From contig NZ_UZWD01000022.1 of NCBI RefSeq assembly GCF_900631955.1, forward strand, positions 115,982-179,981: a stretch of 64,000 nucleotides of DNA, given 5' to 3'. The notes below the pieces were generated by a model that worked only from the letters and a program-made list of their open reading frames with translations, ran no database searches and had not been told where the DNA came from. Of the stretch, positions 7,770-19,817 are shown in pieces. Position numbers and translations under genes: made by a program. The stretch comes from Devosia equisanguinis. GTDB lineage: Bacteria; Pseudomonadota; Alphaproteobacteria; Rhizobiales; Devosiaceae. Numbering within the stretch: position 1 is the stretch's first letter; each line of letters opens with the position of its first letter.

Positions 7770-9743
7770 TTACGGGTTCCAGGCGGCAAACGCCTGCCGG
7801 AACAGCGCCTCCGCCTCATCATCCTTTTCCAGGGTCAGGATGGCATTGCGGCCGGTTCCATAGACAATGGCCAGGTCGATCCAGCGCCGCGATGACAGCA
7901 ATTGGGTATTGTTGGTCACATCGTCGCCGCTGGTGCTGAGCGCGAAGAGGAAGGAATTGCCGACAACGCGCGCTGAAGCGCCGACCAGCGCCGTGCCCGG
8001 CACCAGTTCCTCATCCTTGAGCAGCACGCCAGCCAGCGTCGAGATCGAGCCGCCGATAAAGGTATCGGAGACGTCGAAGGTGACTTCCATCAAATGGCTG
8101 GCCGGCAAGCTTGGATCGGAGTTCTTGCGAATGGTCAGCGACACCTTGAGATTGCGCGCCGGAATATTGGCCTCGGCAACCAGTGTCGGCAGGCCGATCT
8201 CGTCGACGCCTTCGCTCCAGTCCACCGTGCCCGAGAACGGCACTGCGCCGCCGCGACCATCGGTCGAGGCTTCGAGCAGCAGCGACTGACTACCGGCAAG
8301 CACGGATGGATCAACGCTGGCACTGGGGTCGTTGGTCGCCGCAATACTGGTGTCCTGCCCGGACAGCCGCTCTTCGGTCTTGGCTTCGCCATTGCTGTTG
8401 ATCGATGGCAGCACGGTTTCACTGCCGCTGGGCACCACGGCCTCCGGCGTCGGCTCCAGCCTGTCTTCGGTCTCGAGTCCTTCGAGCGCGTTGGTCGGCT
8501 CCTGCGTCACCGTGGTGGCGGTGTTGCCGGGGCCCACAGCCTCTTCACCGGTTGTGCCCGGCGCAGTGGTCATTGCGTCCATCGAAGGCGTATTGGGCGT
8601 CTCGACATTCTGTGCGGTTTGCGTCGTCGTGGTCTGGGCGCGGCCGAACATCTGGTCGAGATCGACATAGCCCTCGCGCCAGGCCCAGAAGCCGGCACCG
8701 CCCACGCCAACCAGCAGAAGCGCAAACACGACGAGAAAAATGGTCACCCCGGCGCCCGAGCGCTGCTCGGCACCCACGGTGGCAAAGCCGCTGTCGTCGC
8801 TGGCATCGCCATCAAGCGCGCCAGCGGCGCGGGTTTCAGACCGATCGGGAAGCGCCTCGGTTGCTTCGCCACGAGCTTCCCGATCCAGCGTCTCGATCGC
8901 CCGTTCGATCACGCCTTCGGCTTCGCGGGCGTCATCTTCCAGATCGACCTCGCGCACACTCGAAAGCGCCGGTTCCACTGGCAAGACCGGTTCGATTGCG
9001 ACCGGCTGCACCTGCGGCTGGCGCGCCAGCGCCGTGGCGCCCAGGCCTGACTCGATCCGCGGCAGGCTTGCGGGAGCAACAAAGTCGGAATTTGCCGCCA
9101 GCGGCGCGGGACTGTCACGACGGGCGGTAAAGGACGGAGATTTGAGCGGGGTCGGCTCCACGGCGCGAAGATCGGCGCGCTGCGGTGTCTGGCTCGGCTT
9201 TGCCACCACCGGCGGTGGCAGGGGTTCAGCCGTTACCACATCGGGCTCGACGGCCTCGACCGCGGCGCCACTGGCCTCGGCTGCTTCCCCGATAATGTCC
9301 TCGATGGAGACCGGTTCCGGAACCGGCTCATCGATTTCCGGCTCCACCGGGACTGCCGCGACGGGCATCGGGGCTTGCACCTGCACCGGCTTGGGCGGCG
9401 GTGTGAATTGCGGCTGGGGGGTGACCACCGGCGCGGCGGCCTGTGGCGCGGGCGCGGGTTTGGGAACTGGCGCCACCGGAATGAGCGGCTCGCGCGGAAT
9501 TGGGGCGGTGTCCCGCCCCAACATGATCACGGCTTCGCTGGCCTCTTGCTCGACCTGGCGGATACAATCTTCCAATTGCAGGCGATGTTGCGTGATTTCA
9601 CGCGCCGGCAACGGCGGCTGGATGGCGCGCAACTGCCCGACCAGGGCCGTGCGTGCCTTCTCATAAACCGCGCGACGCGCGGCCCCGTTGTTCTCCGGCA
9701 GCGCCGTAATCGCACGGCGCAACAGCTCCTTGTAGTCCGCCAT
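7770..9743 (-). CDS. conserved membrane protein of unknown function, Pro/Ala-rich
   Basis: A 657-residue protein I cannot name. Residues 1-75 form a charged, probably helical domain (ADYKELLRRAITALPENNGAARRAVYE and onward) of a type seen in other Hyphomicrobiales hypothetical proteins. A low-complexity Pro/Ala/Val/Glu region runs to about residue 320, a single membrane helix lies around 331-355 (VTIFLVVFALLLVGVGGAGF), an acidic Thr/Glu-rich linker follows, and the last 180 residues look like a beta-rich folded domain outside the cytoplasm. There is no cleavable signal peptide. It stands alone next to purA. A role linking cytoplasm and envelope is only a guess. Confidence 0.7.
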   Translation of the reverse strand: MADYKELLRRAITALPENNGAARRAVYEKARTALVGQLRAIQPPLPAREITQHRLQLEDCIRQVEQEASEAVIMLGRDTAPIPREPLIPVAPVPKPAPAPQAAAPVVTPQPQFTPPPKPVQVQAPMPVAAVPVEPEIDEPVPEPVSIEDIIGEAAEASGAAVEAVEPDVVTAEPLPPPVVAKPSQTPQRADLRAVEPTPLKSPSFTARRDSPAPLAANSDFVAPASLPRIESGLGATALARQPQVQPVAIEPVLPVEPALSSVREVDLEDDAREAEGVIERAIETLDREARGEATEALPDRSETRAAGALDGDASDDSGFATVGAEQRSGAGVTIFLVVFALLLVGVGGAGFWAWREGYVDLDQMFGRAQTTTTQTAQNVETPNTPSMDAMTTAPGTTGEEAVGPGNTATTVTQEPTNALEGLETEDRLEPTPEAVVPSGSETVLPSINSNGEAKTEERLSGQDTSIAATNDPSASVDPSVLAGSQSLLLEASTDGRGGAVPFSGTVDWSEGVDEIGLPTLVAEANIPARNLKVSLTIRKNSDPSLPASHLMEVTFDVSDTFIGGSISTLAGVLLKDEELVPGTALVGASARVVGNSFLFALSTSGDDVTNNTQLLSSRRWIDLAIVYGTGRNAILTLEKDDEAEALFRQAFAAWNP

Positions 9744-9791
9744 TGGTTACTTGGTACTCACAATTGCAGCGACGTCTTGTAGCAAAATTTT

Positions 9792-11081
<1,290 letters not shown>

Positions 11082-11232
11082 ATTCCAGTCTTCCTCAAGA
11101 AAACGCGACAATAGGGCCGCGCGTCAGCGGGCCCCTTCGAATTGGACGTCCGTCCCCCCAGCCACCTTTGTCTGATTTGAATGTGGCCGAATAACTGGTA
11201 AGTCCAACTGTCCTTACATCACCAAAGCCATT

Positions 11233-12177
11233 ATGACAAAGCCGCAGACACACCAAAATCGCGGCATAACCGCCCGCTTTCTCGATCAACCCTACCTTCT
11301 ATTGATCCTGGCCCCGCTTTTTTGGGGTGGAAATCTCGTCGCCGCCAAGATGGTAACCGGGGAAATCGACCCCTTTCTGCTGCTGGCAAGCCGCTGCGTG
11401 CTGGCGACGCTCTTCATCCTGCCCTTCTCGATCAGCCATCTGCGCCAGGACTGGGCCGTCGTGCGAAAGTCCTGGCCGATCCTCATGGCCTATGGCGCGG
11501 TGGGCTACGCCTTTTTCAACGTTCTGCTCTATGTCGGCCTGCAGACGACGAGTGGAATCAACGCCGCCATCGTCCAGGCTGCCCTGCCCATGATGATCCT
11601 GGGCGCCAATTTCATCATCTTCCGGGTCCGCGCCCGCTTCGCGCAGATCATCGGCGTGCTGCTGGCCATTTTCGGCGTGCTCGTGACCGCCACCCACGGC
11701 AATCCGCTGCGTGTGCTCACCCTCGACGTCAACCTTGGCGACGGCTTCGTCATCCTCGCCTGCATTTCCTATATGGCCTATACGCTGGGTTTGCGCTTCC
11801 GCCCCAAAATGCACCTCATGAGCTTCATGGCCGTGTCCTTCGCCGGCGCTGCCATCACCGGGCTCATCATGCTGGCACTATTCGGTGGCGGGCTGGGCGC
11901 CATTGCCAGCCTGGGCAGCGCCTCGACAGCCGTCTGGCTCGTCATCATCTATATCGCGATCTTTCCCTCGATGGTCAGCCAGATCGCCTATGCCCGCGGG
12001 GTGGAACTGGTGGGCGCCAATCGCGCCGCGCCCACCCACAATCTCATCCCGGTCTTCGGGACACTGGGCTCGGTGCTGATCCTGGGAGAAAGCCTCCAGC
12101 CCTATCACTTCATCGCCGCCGGCATCATCATTGGCGGCATCGTCCTGGCCGAATGGGCCGCACGACAAAAGGCCTGA
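11233..12177 (+). CDS. EamA / DMT superfamily transporter
   Basis: A 314-residue inner-membrane protein with ten predicted helices arranged as two EamA repeats; the first opens with LILAPLFWGGNLVAAKMV and the second around residue 170. This family exports amino acids or other small metabolites, but the substrate cannot be read from sequence. The C-terminal repeat contains ELVGANRAAPTHNLIPVFG, a common DMT signature. Divergent from purA, and followed by a bidirectional terminator shared with serA. Confidence 0.88.
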   Translation: MTKPQTHQNRGITARFLDQPYLLLILAPLFWGGNLVAAKMVTGEIDPFLLLASRCVLATLFILPFSISHLRQDWAVVRKSWPILMAYGAVGYAFFNVLLYVGLQTTSGINAAIVQAALPMMILGANFIIFRVRARFAQIIGVLLAIFGVLVTATHGNPLRVLTLDVNLGDGFVILACISYMAYTLGLRFRPKMHLMSFMAVSFAGAAITGLIMLALFGGGLGAIASLGSASTAVWLVIIYIAIFPSMVSQIAYARGVELVGANRAAPTHNLIPVFGTLGSVLILGESLQPYHFIAAGIIIGGIVLAEWAARQKA

Positions 12178-12187
12178 ACGCCATACG

Positions 12188-12218
12188 CAAAAAGGCCGGC
12201 GCAACGCGCCGGCCTTTG
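12188..12218. terminator. bidirectional terminator between the EamA gene and serA
   Basis: AAAGGCCGGCGC (12191-12202) pairs perfectly with GCGCCGGCCTTT (12206-12217) around a 3-base loop, with A and T runs on the two sides. It lies 10 bp after the EamA stop codon and 33 bp after that of serA. Confidence 0.85.
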
Positions 12219-12250
12219 TAAGCTTCACATGGTCTTGGCGCGTAAGCGCC

Positions 12251-13834
12251 TCAGAACTTCAGCGCCTTGGCCTGCTTCACGCCCTCCAGCGAGGCGATCT
12301 CGACCAGTTGCGCCTCGGTCAGCGTGCCATCGATCGAAATCAGCGCGATAGCATCGCCACCCACCTCGGCACGGCCGAGATTGAAGTTGGCGATGTTGAT
12401 GCCCAGCGTGCCCAGCAGCGTGCCCAGGCGGCCGATATGGCCCGGCTTGTCCTCATTGGTGACATAGAGCATGGACGGGGTCAGTTCCGCTTCCATGTTG
12501 ATGTCCTTGACCTGGATGATGCGCGGCTTGCCATTGGCGAACAGCGTACCGGCAAGGCCACGCACCTGGCGCTCGGTCGTTATGGTCAGCCGGATATAGC
12601 CCTCATAGGAGCCCTGGCGATCGCGATTAGTGGTTTCGACGGTGATACCGCGATCCTTGGCGATCTGCGGAGCCGAGACCATGTTGATATCGCCCAGCGA
12701 CGGCTTGAGCACACCATTGATGGCGGCAGCGATCATCGGCTTGGTGTTGAGCTGGGCCACATTGCCCTCGAACTCGATCTTGATGCCCGAGATCGCGGTT
12801 TCGGTCAGTTGGCCGGCAAACGAACCCAGCGTTTCGGCGAGCTTGACCCACGGGGTCAGGAGCGGTGCTTCCTCGGCTGAGATGGATGGGAAGTTCAGCG
12901 CATTGGTGATCTCGCCAGTCATCAGATAGGCCGAGATCTGCTCGGCGACCTGCAGCGCCACATTTTCCTGCGCTTCGGTGGTCGAGGCGCCAAGATGCGG
13001 GGTGCAGATCACATTCGGCAATTCGAACAGCGGATTGTTCTCGGCCGGCTCGACCAGGAACACGTCAAGCGCCGCACCGGCGACATGGCCGGACTTGAGC
13101 GCAGCGTAAAGCGCTTCCTCATCGATCAGACCGCCACGGGCGCAGTTGATGATGCGCACGCCCTTTTTGGTCTTGGCCAGGTTTTCCGCATTGAGGATGT
13201 TGCGGGTGGCGTCGATCAACGGAGTATGCAGCGTGATGAAGTCGGCGCGGGCCAGAAGGTCGTCGAGTTCGACCTTTTCGATACCCAGGGTCTGGGCGCG
13301 TTCGGGCGTGAGGAACGGGTCGTAGGCGATGACCTTCATGCGCAGGCCAATGGCGCGGTCGGCCACGATCGAGCCGATATTGCCGGCGCCGATCAGGCCA
13401 AGCGTCTTGTTGGTGACCTCAACGCCCATGAAGCGGTTCTTTTCCCACTTCGATGCGCGGGTCGAAGCATCGGCTTCCGGCAACTGGCGGGCCAGCGCCA
13501 TCATCATGGCAATGGCGTGCTCGGCCGTCGTGATCGAATTGCCGAAGGGCGTATTCATCACAATAATGCCCTTCTTGGTCGCCGCCGGAATATCGACATT
13601 GTCGACACCGATGCCGGCGCGGCCGATCACCTTGAGATTGCTCGCCGCGGCGATGATCTTCTCGGTCACCTTGGTGGCCGAACGGATGGCCAGTCCATCA
13701 TACTGGCCGATGACTTCGAGCAGCTTTTCCTTGTCCTTGCCCAGATCGGGCAGATAGTCGACCTCGACACCATTGTCCTTGAAGATCTGGACGGCGGTGG
13801 GGCTCAGCTTGTCGGAAACGAGAACTTTTGGCAT
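12251..13834 (-). CDS. serA: D-3-phosphoglycerate dehydrogenase
   Basis: A 527-residue enzyme that oxidises 3-phosphoglycerate to 3-phosphohydroxypyruvate, the first step of serine synthesis. The NAD-binding signature GLIGAGNIGSIVADRAIGL is near residue 147, the catalytic region runs to about 310 (PHLGASTTEAQ contains the active-site His), and an intervening ASB domain plus a C-terminal ACT domain (about 455-527, VTNEDKPGHIGRLGTLLG) make it the long, serine-regulated type. It lies downstream of serC on the same strand, 160 bp away with a palindromic repeat in between. Confidence 0.96.
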   Translation of the reverse strand: MPKVLVSDKLSPTAVQIFKDNGVEVDYLPDLGKDKEKLLEVIGQYDGLAIRSATKVTEKIIAAASNLKVIGRAGIGVDNVDIPAATKKGIIVMNTPFGNSITTAEHAIAMMMALARQLPEADASTRASKWEKNRFMGVEVTNKTLGLIGAGNIGSIVADRAIGLRMKVIAYDPFLTPERAQTLGIEKVELDDLLARADFITLHTPLIDATRNILNAENLAKTKKGVRIINCARGGLIDEEALYAALKSGHVAGAALDVFLVEPAENNPLFELPNVICTPHLGASTTEAQENVALQVAEQISAYLMTGEITNALNFPSISAEEAPLLTPWVKLAETLGSFAGQLTETAISGIKIEFEGNVAQLNTKPMIAAAINGVLKPSLGDINMVSAPQIAKDRGITVETTNRDRQGSYEGYIRLTITTERQVRGLAGTLFANGKPRIIQVKDINMEAELTPSMLYVTNEDKPGHIGRLGTLLGTLGINIANFNLGRAEVGGDAIALISIDGTLTEAQLVEIASLEGVKQAKALKF

Positions 13835-13910
13835 TTGGGATTTTCCAATTTGGCTGCGGCAGCAGGTCCGTCAGCGCCGCTTGATTGATACACAAGGTAT
13901 TTTCCGCTGC

Positions 13911-13972
13911 CGTCACCACCCGGCTTGACCGGGTGGTCCATGGATTGCCCGGTCAAGCCAGGCAATGACGAC
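13911..13972. repeat. palindromic intergenic element, copy 1 (serC-serA gap)
   Basis: A long imperfect inverted repeat: CGTCACCACCCGGCTTGACC on the left is mirrored by GGTCAAGCCAGGCAATGACG on the right (roughly 13953-13972), with CCATGG at the centre. Each arm also folds on itself (ACCCGG-cttga-CCGGGT). The core CGGCTTGACC recurs in the element at 61852-61937. Such REP/RIME-like sequences are common between genes in Hyphomicrobiales. Confidence 0.75.
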
Positions 13973-13994
13973 AGCAGAAGGTTCGGCAAATGAG

Positions 13995-15176
<1,182 letters not shown>

Positions 15177-15406
15177 CTTAAGCGGCCCTCCCAGGCCTAT
15201 GGTCTCGCGTTAGGGCGAGATGTCCTGAGGACGCAGATACTCCCGCGCCAACACCGCCGTCAATCGATATTTTGGCCGGCATTTGCGCCGCTTCGGCCCG
15301 GTGCCCGCAAAAGCTCATTTCGCCGCTCAGCCTACCCTCAGTTGACAAAACCGGCCCTTCGGGATGGGTTTGTGCACCCCTCCTGTTCCGGATTCGCAAT
15401 TCCCCC

Positions 15407-16165
15407 ATGGTCGATCCCGTTTTCGTCACGATTGCCGTGGTGGCGGTCCTTATTGTCGGGCTCAGCAAGGCGGGCCTGTTGGGCGGGCTCGGCGTCGTTG
15501 GCGTGCCGCTCCTGACCCTGGTCATGGCGCCGCGCGATGCGGCCGGCATGATGTTGCCGGTGCTGCTCTGCATGGATGCGGTGGCCATCTGGATGTATCG
15601 CAAGGAATGCGACTGGAGCCTGCTCCGGATCATGCTGCCCGGCGCTGCCGTGGGCACGCTGATCGGCTGGGCGCTCTGGGCCGTGGTCAGCGATGCCGTC
15701 GTTTTGCTCATGGTCGGCGTCGTTACTCTGCTCTTTGTGCTCGACGCTGTTTTTCCCATCCGCAAGAAGCTCGAGGGCCTGCCGCCGTCAAAGCCCTGGG
15801 GCGCATTCTGGGGTGCTGTCGCCGGCTTCACCAGCTTCATCTCCCACACCGGCGGCCCGCCGTTTCAGATCTATGTGCTGCCGCGCAAGCTGGCCCCCGC
15901 CCTTTACGCCGGGACCACCGCCTTCTTCTTCGCCATCGTGAATTCCGCCAAGCTCATTCCCTATTATTTCCTTGGCCAGCTCAATGTGCACAATCTGATG
16001 CTCTCGGCGGCCTTGGCGCCGGTGGGCGTGCTGGGCGTATTCCTCGGCGTCTATCTCGTGCGCCGCATCGACGCTCGCCTTTTCTACCGCATTGCCTATT
16101 GGCTGGTCTTCCTGTTGGCGCTGCAACTGATCTGGGAGGGCACGCATCGGCTCATGGCGGGATAG
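15407..16165 (+). CDS. TSUP family (TauE/SafE-like) membrane permease
   Basis: A protein of about 252 residues with seven to eight membrane helices and the internal two-repeat layout of the TSUP family (VGLSKAGLLGGLGVVGVPLL in the first half, GFTSFISHTGGPPFQIYVL in the second). Members export sulfite, sulfoacetate or related anions; the substrate here is unknown. The ATG at 15407 is chosen because it opens directly into the first helix. The frame continues upstream to 15272 without membrane or signal features. No strong ribosome binding site is visible. Confidence 0.85.
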   Translation: MVDPVFVTIAVVAVLIVGLSKAGLLGGLGVVGVPLLTLVMAPRDAAGMMLPVLLCMDAVAIWMYRKECDWSLLRIMLPGAAVGTLIGWALWAVVSDAVVLLMVGVVTLLFVLDAVFPIRKKLEGLPPSKPWGAFWGAVAGFTSFISHTGGPPFQIYVLPRKLAPALYAGTTAFFFAIVNSAKLIPYYFLGQLNVHNLMLSAALAPVGVLGVFLGVYLVRRIDARLFYRIAYWLVFLLALQLIWEGTHRLMAG

Positions 16166-16255
16166 ACTATGCCGACCGCGTCACCCCACCACCTTCACAT
16201 CCCCCTGCCCACTGGCTAAGGTCCGCCCCGAAAATTCGTTTCGGGAGTCGCGTTC

Positions 16256-18055
16256 ATGTCCGCCGCACAGAAGACCCACAACCAGTTCGGCAACCTTCCC
16301 GTCTGGGACCTGTCCGACCTCTATCCCGGCAAGGACAGCGCCGAATTCAAGGCCGGGCTGGAAGAGGCAAAGCAGCTCGCTAACAAGTTCGAGGCGGCCT
16401 ACAAGGGCAAGCTGCTCGATCTCACCCGCTCCGGCGGCCTGATCAAGGCCATCAAGGACAGCGAGACCCTGGGCGATCTCACCGGCCGCATCGGCTCCTA
16501 TGCCTTCCTGCAATATGCGCAGAACTCCACCAATCCCGACCGCGCCAAATTCATGGGCGATACCAATGAGGCGCTGACCGCCCTCTCGACCCGGGTGCTG
16601 TTCTTCGAGCTTGAGCTTAACCGCATCGAGGACGCCGAGCTCGACGCCGCGCTCGAGCGCGATCCCGAGCTGGCCCGCTACCGCACCTGGTTTGCGGACC
16701 TCAGAAAGGCCAAGCCCTACCAGCTCGACGACAAGCTCGAAGAGCTGTTCCACGACAAGTCGGTCACGGCCTTCTCCGCCTGGAACCGGCTCTATGACGA
16801 GACGCTGGCAACGCTGGAATTCGAGGTCGAGGGAGAAAAGCTCAATCTGGAATCCACGCTGCACCTGCTCTCCGAGAAAGACGAAAAGAAGCGCGAAGCC
16901 GCCTTCCACGCCGTTGCCAAGACGCTGGGCGCCAATGGGCGGCTCGTTACCCACATCACCAATGTCCTGGCCAAGGACAAGGAAATCTCCGACCGCTGGC
17001 GCGGCTACCAGGACATTGCCGATAGCCGCCACATGGCCAATTCGGTCGAGCGGGAGGTCGTCGACGCCCTTCAAACTGCCGTCCAGGCAGCTTATCCGCG
17101 CCTCAGCCACCGCTACTACAAGATGAAGGCCAAGTGGTTCGGCAAGGACAAGCTCAATGCCTGGGACCGCAATGCGCCGCTGCCGACCAGCGACGAGCGG
17201 GTCTGGGACTGGGACACCGCCGTCACCACAGTGCTCGACGCCTATGGCCGCTTCTCACCCGAACTGGCCGAGGTCGCAAAACCCTTCTTCAATTCCGGCT
17301 GGATCGATGCGCCCACCGGCAATGGCAAGCTCTCGGGCGCCTTCGCCCATCCCACCGTGCCGAGCGCCCATCCCTATCTCATGCTGAACTATCTCGGCCG
17401 CACCCGCGATATCATGACGCTCGCCCATGAGCTGGGGCACGGCGTCCACCAGCGCCTCGCCGCCGCACAGGGCCCGATCCTGGCCAACACTCCACTGACC
17501 CTGGCCGAAACTGCCTCGGTCTTTGGCGAAATGCTGACCTTCCGCGCCCTGCTCGACAAGACCACCGATCCCAAGCAGCGCTTTGCTCTACTGTCTTCCA
17601 AGGTGGAAGACATGCTCAATACCGTGGTGCGGCAGATCGCCTTCTATACCTTTGAGCGCAAGGTCCACACCGCCCGCCGCCAGGGCGAATTGCGCACCGA
17701 AGAGATCAATGCCATCTGGATGGAAGTCCAGGCGGAGTCGCTGGGCGACGGTATCGTCGCCAATGAGGGCTATGAGGTGTTCTGGACCTATATTCCGCAC
17801 TTCATCCACTCCCCCTTCTATGTCTACGCCTATGCATTCGGCGACTGCCTTGTGAACTCGCTCTACGCACAGTATGAGAAATCAAGCGAAGGCTTTGCGG
17901 AGCGCTATTTTGAGCTCCTCAAGGCGGGGGGAAGCAAGCATCATTCCGAATTGCTCAAGCCATTTGGCCTGGATGCAAAAGATCCCCAATTCTGGTCGCT
18001 TGGCCTCTCGATGATCGAGCGGTTGATCGACGAGCTGGAAGCCACCAGCCCCTGA
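16256..18055 (+). CDS. M3 family oligoendopeptidase (PepF-like)
   Basis: A 599-residue cytoplasmic zinc metallopeptidase that cleaves short peptides. The HExxH zinc motif reads AHELGHGVH near residue 391, with the third ligand in ETASVFGE about 28 residues later, and the C-terminal HSPFYVYAYAFGD region is characteristic of the M3B oligoendopeptidase F group. Length is normal (about 600). The ATG at 16256 is preceded by TCGGGAGTCG. It is a single-gene unit; with the Opp importer elsewhere in the window it could help recycle imported peptides. Confidence 0.92.
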   Translation: MSAAQKTHNQFGNLPVWDLSDLYPGKDSAEFKAGLEEAKQLANKFEAAYKGKLLDLTRSGGLIKAIKDSETLGDLTGRIGSYAFLQYAQNSTNPDRAKFMGDTNEALTALSTRVLFFELELNRIEDAELDAALERDPELARYRTWFADLRKAKPYQLDDKLEELFHDKSVTAFSAWNRLYDETLATLEFEVEGEKLNLESTLHLLSEKDEKKREAAFHAVAKTLGANGRLVTHITNVLAKDKEISDRWRGYQDIADSRHMANSVEREVVDALQTAVQAAYPRLSHRYYKMKAKWFGKDKLNAWDRNAPLPTSDERVWDWDTAVTTVLDAYGRFSPELAEVAKPFFNSGWIDAPTGNGKLSGAFAHPTVPSAHPYLMLNYLGRTRDIMTLAHELGHGVHQRLAAAQGPILANTPLTLAETASVFGEMLTFRALLDKTTDPKQRFALLSSKVEDMLNTVVRQIAFYTFERKVHTARRQGELRTEEINAIWMEVQAESLGDGIVANEGYEVFWTYIPHFIHSPFYVYAYAFGDCLVNSLYAQYEKSSEGFAERYFELLKAGGSKHHSELLKPFGLDAKDPQFWSLGLSMIERLIDELEATSP

Positions 18056-18106
18056 GGCTGGACTTTCGGATTAGCCCGAATAGACGACTATACTTTTGAG
18101 GACCCA

Positions 18107-18271
18107 ATGGCCAAAACCCACGCACAGCACCACACCGACCCCGTACTGGAATCCGGCATGGATTATGCAGAACACGAAAAGACCTATAACGGCTTCATTA
18201 CCGGGGTTAAGTGGTCGGTCTACGGCATCGCCGCACTGATGGTGGTCTTGTATTTCGTGGTCATCCACTGA
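18107..18271 (+). CDS. aa3-type cytochrome c oxidase subunit IV-like small protein
   Basis: A 54-residue protein starting MAKTHAQHHTDPVLESGMDY, with a conserved DYAEHEKTYNGF segment and one C-terminal membrane helix (VKWSVYGIAALMVVLYFVVI, about 34-53). This is the bacterial aa3-type subunit IV family, a small helix-hairpin-free polypeptide bound to the respiratory oxidase. The start is preceded by TTTTGAGGAC. It sits 66 bp upstream of pntAA, a placement common in Hyphomicrobiales and away from the oxidase genes, so it is probably co-transcribed with the transhydrogenase. Confidence 0.85.
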   Translation: MAKTHAQHHTDPVLESGMDYAEHEKTYNGFITGVKWSVYGIAALMVVLYFVVIH

Positions 18272-18337
18272 TCGGTTTTCAACAAGCAGGCCCGTGAAAC
18301 AGCCTGCCCGTCGGCAGGCGGGTAGGAGAGAGTTTCC

Positions 18338-19816
18338 ATGAAGATTGCCGTCCTGCGGGAGCGGACTGAGGGTGAAAGCCGCGTTGCGGCCACCCCCGAA
18401 ACGGTCGCCAAGCTCATCGGCCTGGGCGCCGGGGTCACGGTTGAGAAGGGCGCGGGCTCAGGCTCGCGCATTGCCGACGAGCAGTTCTCGGCCAGCGGCG
18501 CGACCATCGGCGCCGATGCCAGGACCACGCTCGCGGGCGCCGACATCGTGCTGGTGGTCCGCCGCCCCGCAGCGGCCGACCTGGCCGGCGTCAATCCCGG
18601 TGCGCTGCTGATCGGCGCCCTTGACCCCTATGGCAATGACGGCGACGTCGCCGCCTTGGCCAAGGCCGGCGTCACCGCCATGGTCATGGAATTCATGCCA
18701 CGCATCACCCGCGCCCAGGTGATGGACATTCTCTCCTCCCAGGCCAATCTCGCCGGCTACCAGGCCGTGATCGAAGCAGCCTCGGTCTTCGACCGCGCCA
18801 TGCCGATGATGATGACGGCCGCAGGCACCGTTCGCCCCGCCAAGGCCTTCGTCATGGGCGCCGGCGTTGCTGGCCTTCAGGCCATCGCCACGGCCAAGCG
18901 TCTCGGTGCCGTCGTATCAGCCACCGATGTGCGCGCCGCTGCCGGCGAGCAGGTGGAATCGCTCGGCGCCAAGTTCATCATGACCGAGGCTCTCAAGGAT
19001 GCCTCCGGCACCGGTGGCTATGCGCGCGAGCTGACCAAGGACGAGCAGGCGGCGCAAGCCGAACTGGTCGCCGGACACATTTCCAAGCAGGACATCGTCA
19101 TTACCACTGCCCTCATCCCGGGCCGTCCGGCACCCAAGCTGGTGACCCGCGCCATGGTGGAAAGCATGGCTCCGGGCTCGGTGATCGTCGATCTCGCGGC
19201 TGAACGCGGCGGCAATGTTGAACTGACCCAGCCTGGTAAGGTTATCGACCACAACGGCGTTGTCATCATCGGCTACACCAATCTGGCCGGTCGCATTCCC
19301 ACCACCGCCAGCCAGCTCTATGCGCGTAACCTGCTGTCCTTCATCGACACCCTTGTCGACAAGAAGGAGAAAAAGCTCGCCATCAACTGGGACGACGAAC
19401 TGGTCAAGGCCACCGTGCTGACCCGCGACGGCGCTGTCGTGCACCCCAATTTTGTGGCCGCTGCCAAGACCGGCGACATCGTCACGGCACCCTCAGGTGC
19501 GGTTTCTGGTGATGTGGTGAGCGCAAAACCCAAGCCGGCCCCGAAAAAGCCCGCGGCAAAGGCCGAGCCCAAGGACGCGCCGGTCAAGACCGGTGCGGCC
19601 AAGAAACCCGCAGCCATCAAAAAGGCGGCACCAAAGGCCGAAGCAGCGCCCGCGCCCGAAGCGGTTGTGACACCTGCACCTGCCGTGCCCGTCGTCGCCA
19701 AGAAGGCGCCTGCTCGCAAGCCTGCAACGCCCAAGGCAGACGCTGTTGCAAAAGAGCCAGCCGCCAAAAAACCGGCCTCCAAGAAGCCCGCCGCCAAGCC
19801 AGAGGAAGGCAAGTAA
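18338..19816 (+). CDS. pntAA: NAD(P) transhydrogenase subunit alpha part 1, with long basic tail
   Basis: The NAD(H)-binding subunit of proton-translocating transhydrogenase, which uses the proton gradient to make NADPH from NADH. The alanine-dehydrogenase-like fold starts [23 protein letters not shown], and the dinucleotide site [20 protein letters not shown] is near residue 173. The catalytic domain ends around residue 390. Residues 393-492 are a low-complexity tail rich in Lys, Ala and Pro ([18 protein letters not shown] repeats) resembling a histone H1 tail, far longer than the core requires. GGAGAG precedes the ATG at 18338. First catalytic subunit of the operon. Confidence 0.95.
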   Translation: MKIAVLRERTEGESRVAATPETVAKLIGLGAGVTVEKGAGSGSRIADEQFSASGATIGADARTTLAGADIVLVVRRPAAADLAGVNPGALLIGALDPYGNDGDVAALAKAGVTAMVMEFMPRITRAQVMDILSSQANLAGYQAVIEAASVFDRAMPMMMTAAGTVRPAKAFVMGAGVAGLQAIATAKRLGAVVSATDVRAAAGEQVESLGAKFIMTEALKDASGTGGYARELTKDEQAAQAELVAGHISKQDIVITTALIPGRPAPKLVTRAMVESMAPGSVIVDLAAERGGNVELTQPGKVIDHNGVVIIGYTNLAGRIPTTASQLYARNLLSFIDTLVDKKEKKLAINWDDELVKATVLTRDGAVVHPNFVAAAKTGDIVTAPSGAVSGDVVSAKPKPAPKKPAAKAEPKDAPVKTGAAKKPAAIKKAAPKAEAAPAPEAVVTPAPAVPVVAKKAPARKPATPKADAVAKEPAAKKPASKKPAAKPEEGK

Positions 19817-19817
19817 G

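Noticed and set aside
19517..19816. The PntAA tail as a sign of frameshift or read-through
   Set aside because: The frame is open from the catalytic domain to a TAA followed one base later by pntAB, so the extension appears genuine.
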